In this document: piece by piece, positions 1 to 6,236 of the stretch
How positions within the stretch are numbered: the first letter of the stretch is position 1
Layout of the letters: every line of letters starts with the position of its first letter
Origin: an uncultured Streptomyces sp.
GTDB lineage: Bacteria > Actinomycetota > Actinomycetes > Streptomycetales > Streptomycetaceae
Reading direction: 5' to 3'
NCBI GenBank assembly: GCA_946480485.1
Contig: CAMLJW010000071.1
Span: 1-15,826 of the forward strand
Length of the DNA: 15,826 nt
Made by a program: the position numbers and the translations under genes
The notes under the pieces: generated by a model
Told to the model about the DNA's origin: nothing
Seen by the model: only the letters and a program-made list of their open reading frames with translations
Databases searched by the model: none

Positions 1-234
1 AGCGAGTTCGACGACTGGGGACGCCGGGCCCTGGAGGCAGGCGACGTCGACGGTCTGCTCGATTTCGAGCGCAAGTCCCCGGTGGGCCGCCTGGCCCACC
101 CGCGCACCGAGCACTTCGCCCCGCTCTTCGTAACCATGGGCGCGGCTGACGCGGCGGGCGAGCTGGACGGCCAGAAGTCCGTCATCGACGGGTTCTGGAT
201 GGGGATGGCGAAGCGGTCGGTGCAGTTCGGGTAG
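1..234 (+). CDS. LigB/DODA-type extradiol dioxygenase, C-terminal fragment
   Basis: The window opens inside this gene, in frame from base 1, and 77 residues remain before the TAG at 232-234. The tail contains DFERKSPVGRLAHPRTEHFAPLF followed by VTMGAA, which matches the C-terminal part of class III (LigB-like) ring-opening dioxygenases of the YgiD / 4,5-DOPA dioxygenase type. In that family the HPxxEHF/HPxxDHF histidine belongs to the catalytic region. Known for the family: non-haem metal-dependent extradiol cleavage of catechol-like substrates. The substrate here cannot be inferred, because the N-terminal metal ligands lie outside the window. The gene is separated from the downstream sigma factor by about 490 bases, so the two are probably not co-transcribed. 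Confidence 0.82.
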   Translation, partial: SEFDDWGRRALEAGDVDGLLDFERKSPVGRLAHPRTEHFAPLFVTMGAADAAGELDGQKSVIDGFWMGMAKRSVQFG

Positions 235-245
235 CGGGTCGGGCA

Positions 246-305
246 GTGGCCTGGCGGCAGGTCGGACGGTGGCCTGGCGGCGGCCTGGCGGCGGTCGGAC
301 GGTGG
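246..305. repeat. GC-rich imperfect tandem repeat
   Basis: GGCCTGGCGGC occurs three times (248-258, 271-281, 282-292), and GGTCGGACGGTGG occurs twice (260-272, 293-305). The block is therefore a larger duplication (about 23 bp) with one internal extra copy. It starts 11 bases after the dioxygenase stop codon. No hairpin is obvious. It looks like slippage-derived intergenic sequence. Confidence 0.8.
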
Positions 306-608
306 GCTCCCTGCTGCGGAACACGTCGGCTGTGACGTGCCCAGGACTTCGCTGTATGCCCGCGGACGGGCAACCATCCGGCAATGCGGGCCGTCTGTCA
401 GCGTGGGAGGGCGGCCAACGGCGGCGTTCTTCTGCCATGAGTCTGTGAGGGGCGTCTCATGTACGTAGTGGTGGCGGATGCCGATGAGGTCTTTTCGGCC
501 GCTTGCGGCCCCCCGGCTGACCTGCGCCTCTGTGCGTGCCGACGCCCTCTCGCCTTCCGTTGTGACGCGACAGGGTACTGCAAGATCAGAAAGATTGAGG
601 GTGGGGTT

Positions 609-635
609 GGGAATTCTGTCCCGATTACAGTCGTT
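609..635 (+). promoter_or_regulatory. SigR-type promoter of hrdD
   Basis: GGGAAT at 609-614 is followed by exactly 18 bases and GTT at 633-635. This equals the SigR consensus GGGAAT-N18-GTT of Streptomyces. The start codon is about 85 bases downstream of the expected transcription start. hrdD of S. coelicolor is an established SigR (thiol-oxidative stress) target, so the site agrees with the gene call. Confidence 0.85.
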
Positions 636-725
636 GTTTCCATCGGATGCAGGCACCCGGAAGGGTGGCCGAGCCTCTGACTCTCCACTGACCGACCCGC
701 AAGCCCACATCGCAAGGGAGCACGC

Positions 726-1724
726 ATGGCAACCCGTGCCGTCGCCCGTCGTAAGTCCGCCACCGGCGAGACAGACGTGGCAAGCAGTGTTCGCGCCGTA
801 GGCGGCGAGATCGCCGACCGCGACCTGGTCGGCATGTACCTCGACGAGATCGCGCGTACACCGCTGCTCGACGCCGCCAAGGAGGTCGAGCTGTCCCAGG
901 TCATCGAAGCGGGTGTGTTCGCCCAGCAGATCCTCGACGGCGAGGTCACCGACGCCAGGGCGGACGCCTCCCGCGAGGAGCTCGAGGCGCTGGTGGCCGA
1001 CAGCGAGCGAGCCAAGGACATCTTCATCCGTTCCAACCTGCGCCTGGTTGTCGCGGTCGCGCGGCGCTACCCGCGCAGCGGCCTGCCGCTGCTCGACCTG
1101 ATCCAGGAGGGGAACGCGGGGCTGGTGCGCGCCGTCGAGAAGTTCGACTACCGCAAGGGCTTCAAGTTCTCGACGTACGCGACGTGGTGGATCCGGCAGG
1201 CGATCACGCGCTCGATAGCCGACCAGTCACGGACCATCCGGCTCCCCGTCCACCTGGTGGAGGAGCTGGGCCGGATCCGCCGTGTGCAGCGTGAGTTCAA
1301 CCGGGAGCACGGCCGGGAGCCGGAGCCCGCGGAGGTCGCCGCGGAGCTGGGCTCGACCCCGGGGCGCGTCAGTGACGTGCTGGACTGGGCCCGCGACCCG
1401 GTCTCGCTGAACATGTCGGTGGACGACGAGGGTGAGACGCAGTTCGGCGACCTGCTCGAGGACACCTCGGCGGTCTCGCCCGAGCAGTCCGTACTCACAC
1501 TGCTGCGCAGCGAGGAGCTCGACGACCTCATCGGGCGGCTCGACCAGCGCACGGCATCGATCATCAAGATGCGGTACGGCATCGAGGACGGCCGGGAGCG
1601 CACGCTCACCGAGGTCGGCAAGGAACACGGCCTCACCCGCGAGCGCATCAGGCAGATCGAGAAGCACGCGCTGCTCGAGCTGAAGAAGCTCGCCCGGGAC
1701 ACGGGGTTCGACGCGGCGGCGTAG
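726..1724 (+). CDS. hrdD: RNA polymerase principal-like sigma factor HrdD
   Basis: 332-aa group 1/2 sigma-70 factor that directs RNA polymerase to promoters. Region 1.2 lies at about 31-60 (DRDLVGMYLDEIARTPLL), and region 2 at about 100-175 with RSNLRLVVAVARRY, the LDLIQEGNAGLVRAVEKFDY core and the -10-binding FSTYATWWIRQAI. Region 3 follows at about 176-250, and region 4 at about 255-325 ends in the helix-turn-helix TLTEVGKEHGLTRERIRQIE. The short N-terminus lacks the long acidic and basic extension of the essential HrdB. Length and sequence match HrdD of the Hrd family, which is non-essential in S. coelicolor. ATG 726 is preceded by AAGGGAG at 714-720. It is transcribed alone, from a SigR-type promoter, and ends before a strong hairpin. 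SigR control suggests a supporting role under thiol-oxidative stress. HrdA or HrdC is the main alternative, but the length and start region favour HrdD. Confidence 0.95.
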   Translation: MATRAVARRKSATGETDVASSVRAVGGEIADRDLVGMYLDEIARTPLLDAAKEVELSQVIEAGVFAQQILDGEVTDARADASREELEALVADSERAKDIFIRSNLRLVVAVARRYPRSGLPLLDLIQEGNAGLVRAVEKFDYRKGFKFSTYATWWIRQAITRSIADQSRTIRLPVHLVEELGRIRRVQREFNREHGREPEPAEVAAELGSTPGRVSDVLDWARDPVSLNMSVDDEGETQFGDLLEDTSAVSPEQSVLTLLRSEELDDLIGRLDQRTASIIKMRYGIEDGRERTLTEVGKEHGLTRERIRQIEKHALLELKKLARDTGFDAAA

Positions 1725-1830
1725 CACCCGGGGCCGTTTTTGGGTCGCATCAAACCGGCCGAGCCCCGGAGGCATCACTTCAGGCTCCCCAAGCCAGGTC
1801 CCGCCGCACCCCCCGGCGCCGGGACTTCCG

Positions 1831-1872
1831 AGTCGAGCTCCGGCGCCTTCCCCCCGGCGCCGGGGCTCGGCT
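1831..1872 (+). terminator. Rho-independent-type terminator downstream of hrdD
   Basis: The left arm 1831-1847 and right arm 1856-1872 pair over 17 positions with two G-U wobbles. An 8-base C-rich loop (1848-1855) separates them, and a pyrimidine tract CCTTTCTTCT follows. A second palindrome, CCCGGCGCCGGG (about 1812-1823), sits just upstream and shares the GGCGCC core, so alternative pairings exist. It lies about 107 bases after the hrdD stop codon. Confidence 0.75.
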
Positions 1873-1885
1873 CCTTTCTTCTGCC

Positions 1886-1941
1886 GGATTACGCATCACC
1901 GCTGGGTTATCCATCACCGCTGGGTTACGTATGACCGCTGG
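1886..1941. repeat. 18-bp tandem repeat A
   Basis: About three imperfect copies of an 18-bp unit, GGGTTAyCCATCACCGCT (first copy GGATTACGCATCACCGCT, third GGGTTACGTATGACCGCT), with a partial fourth GGGTCACCC. The period is a multiple of three, so both strands read as six-residue repeats. There is no supported gene here. Confidence 0.8.
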
Positions 1942-1950
1942 GTCACCCAG

Positions 1951-2000
1951 GCTGAAGGGCTGCTCAAGACTGAAGGGCTGCTCAAGACTGAAGGGCCACC
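1951..2000. repeat. 18-bp tandem repeat B
   Basis: CTGAAGGGCTGCTCAAGA is present in two perfect adjacent copies plus a third partial copy (CTGAAGGGC), directly after repeat A but unrelated to it in sequence. It has the same 18-bp period as repeat A. Confidence 0.82.
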
Positions 2001-2276
2001 CCGCACCTGAACCCCGGGGTGACCCTGGGACACATTGTGTCACGAGGTCGGGCCGAGGCGGCCGATAACCACAGCCTCTCCCGGACCGCGACCGTCGGCG
2101 CGGACGCGCCGAATGCCACGCGCGCAATAGACGCGCCACGGCACGAGATCTTGGTCTCCGGCCATGGCGGGTCCACTGGGTTTACCCGCATCATCAGCCC
2201 CCACCTCGCCCTCGGGCCGGATACCTCGCGCCCCAGGCCGACTAGAGGCGAGCTAACCCTACTGCCGGCGCGGAGC

Positions 2277-2305
2277 GGCAGCCCGGCGGAAGCCGCCCGG
2301 CAGCC
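2277..2305 (-). terminator. Hairpin downstream of the DUF6227-like gene
   Basis: Thirteen-base arms (2277-2289 and 2293-2305) around a 3-base AAG loop, with 11 of 13 positions pairing. It starts about 33 bases after the leftward gene's stop codon. There is no T-tract, which is common for Streptomyces terminators, so the role is inferred from position and stability. Confidence 0.55.
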
Positions 2306-2338
2306 GTCAGGGTGGCCTCGGTATACGTCGGTATGCCG

Positions 2339-3085
2339 TCAGTGTGGATGCGTCGCCCGCCACTCCATGGCGTCGCGCGCCGCGTCCTCGCTCGGATACA
2401 CCTCGCACATGTGCCGCCCGTCGGGCGTAGCCGTGTGCTCGACCTCCCACAGTGACAGCTCTTGCCCGTCGTCGAGCAGAAACGCGTGCTCGTAGAGGGA
2501 GAAGCCCAGCCCCGCCGCCCCGGCCTGGCACGACTGCCCGAAGGCCTGCCTGATGTGGTGCGCGAACGCCGTCCGCAGGAGCGCGGCCATGTCCTCGCCC
2601 GGCCGGTCCGCGTTCTCCGCGCGCCGAAGCAACCGCCGACCGTGGTCCGCCGAGTCGTCCGGAACGTACGCGTGCCGAGGCTCGTGAAGCGGCGACGGCC
2701 ACACCATGACGGGCAGTTCGAAGTCGGGCGCGTCCGGGGGCAGCGGCAACCGCTCGGTCGCGGCCCGCACCTTCTCCCCGTCCTCGTACACCTCGTGCTG
2801 TGTATCACTGTCGCCCACGGTGTTGTGAACGAGCTCCCAGAGCGTGAGCGCCGCGCCGTCGGCGAGCAGCCACGTATGCCGGTAGGTCTCGCGGTGCAGC
2901 CCCCCGCTGTGGTGCGCGGAGTGCAGCGAACTGTCGTGCGCCAGCGCGCAGTCGAGCCGGCCTATCGCCTCGTGGGACAGCTCGAAGGAGTTCAGGGCAC
3001 GGCCGAGGAGTCGCGCGAGATGCTCCTCCGGAGACTCGGGCGACTGGGGTGGCTCGTACGCTGCTGTCTCGTACGGAACGCTCAA
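2339..3085 (-). CDS. DUF6227-like Streptomyces protein with internal duplication
   Basis: 248-aa soluble protein with no signal peptide or membrane segment. I recognise it as the Streptomyces family annotated DUF6227, whose function is unknown. The start is TTG at 3085-3083, with GGGAG five bases upstream. The chain is two related halves. Residues 22-108 carry HLARLLGRALN, LDCALAH and then TWLLADGAALTLWELVHNT. Residues 147-240 carry RRLLRRAEN, LLRTAFAH and then AFLLDDGQELSLWEVEHTA with HMCEVY. A Pro-rich linker (113-134) joins them. The LWExxH element is the best conserved piece of both halves. The upstream P1-family gene is 212 bases away on the same strand, so a shared transcript is possible but not shown. 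I cannot assign a function. Confidence 0.8.
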   Translation of the reverse strand: MSVPYETAAYEPPQSPESPEEHLARLLGRALNSFELSHEAIGRLDCALAHDSSLHSAHHSGGLHRETYRHTWLLADGAALTLWELVHNTVGDSDTQHEVYEDGEKVRAATERLPLPPDAPDFELPVMVWPSPLHEPRHAYVPDDSADHGRRLLRRAENADRPGEDMAALLRTAFAHHIRQAFGQSCQAGAAGLGFSLYEHAFLLDDGQELSLWEVEHTATPDGRHMCEVYPSEDAARDAMEWRATHPH

Positions 3086-3297
3086 GGTTTCTCCCGGCGT
3101 TGCTGCATGTCACCTTGTGGGTGCATAGGGTAGCCCCTCGTCGGACGTCATGTCCGGGAACCGAGAAAACGTATGCACGGAAAACGCGGAGGCATGGGTG
3201 ACCTTTGGGGCGAGGCTCGTTGAGTGCGGTGCCTTCCGTTCCTCTCCCTCCTCCTCTCCCGTTGGCTCCTCCTGTTTGCGCTCGTCCGCCTCCCCTC

Positions 3298-4323
3298 CTA
3301 CCGCCCCCCGTACAAATCCCCATACGCCGGCCACTCACCATCCGGCCCTGCCGCGGACTCGGCGGCCCGCACCGCCCGCACGATCGCCCGCGTCACGAGA
3401 TCTGCCCCGGCCGCGAGGATCTCGTTCAGTGCGAGGGGGTTCTTCTCCGCCAGGGGACGCGCCCCCGTGGCGAGCGCGAACACCGTGTCCCCGTCGTTGA
3501 GCAGATGCACGGGCCGTACGGCGCGCGCGATGCCGTCGTGCGCCGCCCCCGCGAACTTCTGCGCCTGCGCCTTGGACAAGTCCGCGTCGGTGGCGACCAC
3601 CGCGAGCGTGGTGTTCAGCGGGGGAGTGCCGTTCTTCGCAACCTCGGCCAGCCGTGCCTGTGCCGCCTTGTGTACATCCGCCACCGGATAGGTCACACGT
3701 CCCTGAAGCAACTCCCCGTACAACGCACCCGTCAGCGGATCCACCGCCGACCCCGCCGCGTTGGCCACCACCAGGGCCGCCACCGTGACACCCGAGTCGA
3801 GCACAGTGCTCGCGGTGCCGACTCCTCCTTTCATACTCCCGACCACCGCCCCCGTGCCGGCACCCACACATCCCTCCTGGACCCGTGCGCCGGGCTCGCT
3901 CGCAGCGGCGGCCGCCACCGCCTCGCGGCCGGTCGCTGCGTCCGGCCTCGCCCGGAAGTCGCCGCCGCGGCCCAGGTCGAAGACGCAGGCCGCCGGCACG
4001 ACCGGCACCACATGCGCCTTGTCGGGCCCGACACGCACCCCGCGCCCCCGCTCCTCCAGCCAGGACATCACGCCCGCCGCCGAGTCCAGCCCGTACGCAC
4101 TGCCGCCGGTCAGGACGACTGCCTCGACCTTCCGTACGACGTTCCGCGGATCGAGGGCGTCGGTCTCCTTGGTGCCCGGCCCGCCGCCGCGCACGTCCAC
4201 GGCCGCTACCGCGCCGCCCTCCGGGGCGAGGACAACCGTGGTGCCGGTCAGCCAGCCTTCGCCCGTCCGCGTGGCGTGCCCCACGCGCAGTCCGACCACG
4301 TCTGTAAGAGCGTCAACAGTCAT
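3298..4323 (-). CDS. P1-family (S58, DmpA/NylC-like) self-processing hydrolase
   Basis: 341-aa member of the S58/P1 family, an Ntn-type fold whose precursor cuts itself into two chains and exposes a Thr or Ser nucleophile. Family landmarks are VGLRVGHAT near the N-terminus, LTGGSAYGLD (71-80), GAGTGAVVGSMKGGVGTAS (154-172) and VANAAG (186-191). NTT at 237-239 is followed by DGD at 277-279. In the nylon-oligomer hydrolase NylC the nucleophile is Thr267 with Asp306 and Asp308. Here Thr238, Asp277 and Asp279 have exactly that spacing, with Lys165 and Asn188 as likely partners, so I infer cleavage at N237/T238. Family members act as aminopeptidases, beta-peptidases or oligoamide hydrolases, and the native substrate is unknown. 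No signal peptide is visible, so it is probably cytoplasmic. ATG 4323 has only a weak ribosome binding site, so the start is slightly uncertain. Confidence 0.88.
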   Translation of the reverse strand: MTVDALTDVVGLRVGHATRTGEGWLTGTTVVLAPEGGAVAAVDVRGGGPGTKETDALDPRNVVRKVEAVVLTGGSAYGLDSAAGVMSWLEERGRGVRVGPDKAHVVPVVPAACVFDLGRGGDFRARPDAATGREAVAAAAASEPGARVQEGCVGAGTGAVVGSMKGGVGTASTVLDSGVTVAALVVANAAGSAVDPLTGALYGELLQGRVTYPVADVHKAAQARLAEVAKNGTPPLNTTLAVVATDADLSKAQAQKFAGAAHDGIARAVRPVHLLNDGDTVFALATGARPLAEKNPLALNEILAAGADLVTRAIVRAVRAAESAAGPDGEWPAYGDLYGGR

Positions 4324-4662
4324 GGCACCCAGTGTCTACGAGAGCGTGACTCACCTACGTCCAGCGGTCCGGGCGTCACCGCGGATCAGAAGGGATGTGA
4401 ACGATGTAACCGGACGGCAGGCTCAGGACAGCCGGCCGATGGAGCGAGGCGCCGCAGGACGGGGTGGCCGACCCCTGGACAACGTCCGAGCCTCGGACGC
4501 TCTACCTTTGATCTTGCCCTCCCCGGCCCAGGGTCAGGAGTGGGTCTTCGAGGCCGCTGTCCGGGACTGCTTCGGCACCATCGATCACCCCGATGCCGAG
4601 GCCCACGACCGGCGGAACATTGCCCTGCCGCCGCCGCTCACCCCAGGGCCTACCCTGGAGCC
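4324..4662. other. Divergent intergenic region with a perfect interrupted palindrome
   Basis: 339 bases between the leftward P1 hydrolase and the rightward 57-aa gene. There is no convincing gene. The main structure is CGTCCGA-GCC-TCGGACG (4483-4499), seven-base arms with a 3-base centre, which could be an operator or a small stem-loop. A TACCCT box at 4651-4656 lies just before the start of the rightward gene. Confidence 0.5.
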
Positions 4663-4836
4663 ATGAGTACCGACCCCGCCCCTGAACCCCGCGATCCCAA
4701 GACCGCGCTGGTCTTCGACGACCCGCTGAGCCGCCAGTCCTCGGACGACACGGACCGAGGGTGGGGCGAGCCCAGCGGCTACAGCGCCTCGGACCTGGAC
4801 CGCTTCCTCGACGAGAAGCCGCCCCACCACGTCTGA
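4663..4836 (+). CDS. Small acidic conserved hypothetical protein (57 aa)
   Basis: 57 residues starting MSTDPAPEPRDPKTALVFDD and ending FLDEKPPHHV. It is acidic and Pro/Ser-rich, with no membrane segment or cysteine. It reads like the small uncharacterised proteins annotated in many Streptomyces genomes, and I assign no function. Support: high G/C at third positions, an ATG start, and a clean stop before the convergent mscL, whose stop lies 27 bases beyond. A GGAG sits only two bases before the ATG. TACCCT (4651-4656) would place transcription start at or next to the ATG, so the mRNA may be leaderless. The reading frame is open far upstream, but that extension overlaps the antisense hydrolase and is probably not translated. 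Confidence 0.65.
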   Translation: MSTDPAPEPRDPKTALVFDDPLSRQSSDDTDRGWGEPSGYSASDLDRFLDEKPPHHV

Positions 4837-4863
4837 GCCCGGCGGGCCGGTGGACGGCAGCCG

Positions 4864-5337
4864 CTACCGCTCGGTGTGTCCCTGACCGCGCTGCGCGACG
4901 AGGGCGTCGCGGATCTCCTTCAGCACCTCCAGCTCGGTCACCTCGATGAGCTCCTGTGCGCCCTCCTTCGCCTTCTGGCGGGCCGCCTGCCGGGCCAGAT
5001 ACTTGGACATCGGCAGCACCATCAGGAAGTAGACGACGGCCGCGGTGATCACGAAGGTCAGCGTCGCGCCGAGCACCGAGCCCCACATGATCCGAACGCC
5101 CGTCGCGGTGTCGCCCGTGCCTGTGCAGGGTGACTTGAGGCAGGAACTGTAGTTGTCCAGGTTCTTCGTGCCGAACGCCCCCACCAGCGGGTTGATGACC
5201 CCCTTCACCACCGAGGTGACTATGTTGGTGAAGGCGGCGCCGATGACCACCGCCACCGCCAGATCGACGACGTTCCCGCGCATCAGGAAGGTCTTGAAGC
5301 CCTCGAAGACGCCCGGCTCCTTCTTCTTCTCGCTCAC
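4864..5337 (-). CDS. mscL: Large-conductance mechanosensitive channel MscL
   Basis: 157-aa channel that opens under membrane tension and releases solutes during hypo-osmotic shock. GTG at 5337-5335 is chosen because AGGGG lies seven bases upstream and the protein then begins like other actinobacterial MscL. The next in-frame upstream start would add 17 unrelated residues. N-terminal amphipathic helix FEGFKTFLMRGNVVDLA (11-27). TM1 is about 22-50 (DLAVAVVIGAAFTNIVTSVV) with INPLVG at its end. The extracellular loop is about 54-82, and TM2 about 86-109 (SVLGATLTFVITAAVVYFLM). A charged C-terminal helix (about 112-150) follows. The loop contains Cys66 and Cys71, four residues apart, and could form a disulfide. 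The gene is convergent with the 57-aa gene and same-strand with the RcpC/CpaB-like gene upstream, 143 bases away. Confidence 0.95.
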   Translation of the reverse strand: MSEKKKEPGVFEGFKTFLMRGNVVDLAVAVVIGAAFTNIVTSVVKGVINPLVGAFGTKNLDNYSSCLKSPCTGTGDTATGVRIMWGSVLGATLTFVITAAVVYFLMVLPMSKYLARQAARQKAKEGAQELIEVTELEVLKEIRDALVAQRGQGHTER

Positions 5338-5480
5338 CAGGGAGCCCCTCTTCAGCCGCACAAAGTTGTGGAACGAACAACTCGGCAACCTATGTCAGGG
5401 AGTGGCAGGCCTGTCCAACACCCCATCACCAACGAGACACTTGACCGTCGGTCGATGATCGTCTCGGCAGGATCAGCAGC

Positions 5481-5987
5481 TCAGCACACGGTCACCGCCA
5501 GCCTTGAGGTCGCGCCCGCTCCGGCCAGCCGCACTGCCGTCTTCCTCGGCACGGACAGCACAACCAGCGCACCGCCCTCGGTCGCGCCGTCCAGGACCTC
5601 GGGCACCTTCGTCACCCGCGCCCCGCGCGCGACCACCCGCGCGCCACCACCGCCCACCGCCGATGCCCCGGCCGCGACGACGTCGACACGATCGCCGGGC
5701 CGCAACAGCCGTACCGTCGCGCCGTCGGCGATCCGCACCGGCGCCGTCACCATCTCGGTTGCCCGCGACTCCCGTACGGACCCGCCTGCCACTCCCGACT
5801 CCGCCGAAGCGGGCGGACTTCCAGTGGGGTTGGCACGCGTCGACCGTCCCGCGTCACGCGGTCCAGCCGCCACCAGCGCGGCGGCGGTCACTGCGAGCCC
5901 CGCCGCCACGGCCCGCCTTCTGAGCCGCATGAGCCGCCGCAACTGATACCGCCCGCCACGTACCCGCACGGGAGCGAAGTGCGGCAC
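5481..5987 (-). CDS. Short RcpC/CpaB-like exported protein
   Basis: About 168 residues from GTG 5987. Arg-rich LRRLMRLRRR comes first, then a hydrophobic segment AVAAGLAVTAAALVAAG, probably a signal peptide or membrane anchor, then a Gly/Ala/Pro-rich region. It ends with APVRIADGATVRLLRPGDRVDVVAA and a C-terminal VLSVPRKTAVRLAGA...LAVTVC. The RLLRPGDRVDV part resembles the RcpC domain that follows the SAF domain in Flp-pilus CpaB proteins, but the protein is shorter than CpaB and I see no complete SAF domain. No other pilus gene lies in the window. The start is uncertain. The frame stays open to a TTG at 6089, while ATG at 5930 would begin right at the basic stretch. None has a strong ribosome binding site. 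The last residue but zero is Cys, in TVC. Confidence 0.7.
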   Translation of the reverse strand: MPHFAPVRVRGGRYQLRRLMRLRRRAVAAGLAVTAAALVAAGPRDAGRSTRANPTGSPPASAESGVAGGSVRESRATEMVTAPVRIADGATVRLLRPGDRVDVVAAGASAVGGGGARVVARGARVTKVPEVLDGATEGGALVVLSVPRKTAVRLAGAGATSRLAVTVC

Positions 5988-6140
5988 CTCACATGTGCCG
6001 GGCGCGTCTGTGCCCAACGGGCGCGGAATGGAAGAAAGCTGCGACACGGGAACCACCACCTGCGGTCGGGATATCGGCTTGCGATGCAAGACTGCGGCTT
6101 CGCGCCGAATGCCGCTGAAGCCCGTGGACTACCGACAGGT

Positions 6141-6149
6141 TGTGGACAA
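6141..6149 (-). promoter_or_regulatory. Isolated DnaA-box-like sequence
   Basis: Read on the minus strand this is TTGTCCACA, which equals the Streptomyces DnaA box consensus. It is flanked so that GTTGT..ACAAC forms a small inverted repeat (6140-6151 region). It lies in the 249-base gap between mtnP and the RcpC/CpaB-like gene. There is no cluster of such boxes, so this is not an origin. Confidence 0.4.
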
Positions 6150-6194
6150 CTCACTCACTCGAAGGAGAAACTCCGCCGACGCAAAGGCCCGCGT

Positions 6195-6228
6195 CCCAGC
6201 CCCCGCCACCACCCGCCTCCCACCGCCC
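6195..6228 (-). other. Predicted G-quadruplex motif just after mtnP
   Basis: On the minus strand four G-tracts of at least three bases occur with loops of 4, 4 and 7 bases (tracts at 6226-6228, 6219-6221, 6212-6214 and 6200-6204), plus a fifth at 6195-6197. This fits the G3+N1-7 rule. It starts nine bases past the mtnP stop codon on the transcribed (mRNA-sense) strand, where no ordinary hairpin terminator is visible. Confidence 0.5.
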
Positions 6229-6236
6229 GGTCCGCT

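Larger units (their letters stand above)
235..725. other. Intergenic and regulatory gap upstream of hrdD
   Basis: 491 bases without a convincing gene. The open frames here (for example 459-680 on +, or a long antisense frame on -) have no good ribosome binding site and no recognisable product. From left to right the gap holds a GC-rich imperfect repeat (246-305), an undistinguished stretch, and the SigR-type promoter at 609-635, then about 85 bases of leader to the hrdD start. S. coelicolor hrdD is known to have more than one promoter. I could not place a second one here with confidence. Confidence 0.6.
1873..2276. other. Repeat-bearing intergenic region with short palindromes
   Basis: Apart from repeats A and B this stretch holds an interrupted palindrome GACACA-T-TGTGTC (2029-2041) and a GC-rich inverted repeat with arms TCGGCGCG / CGCGCCGA (2095-2112, 2-base centre). 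Open frames on both strands lack ribosome binding sites and recognisable domains, so I do not call a gene. Together with the hrdD terminator on its left and the hairpin on its right, it separates two convergent transcription units. Confidence 0.5.

Noticed and set aside
398..1036. Long minus-strand open frame over the hrdD upstream region and 5' end
   Set aside because: Antisense to hrdD codons; open because of GC-rich codon bias, with no ribosome binding site or domain.
1780..2139. Minus-strand frame with PFSLEQ and PAVMxN repeats
   Set aside because: The peptide repeats come directly from the 18-bp DNA repeats, there is no ribosome binding site, and the frame crosses the hrdD terminator.
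3142..3156. CGGAC-GTCAT-GTCCG inverted repeat upstream of the DUF6227-like gene
   Set aside because: Five-base arms only, no known box; too weak to call an operator.
3205..4836. 543-codon plus-strand frame
   Set aside because: Antisense to the P1 hydrolase for most of its length; only the last 57 codons look like a real gene.
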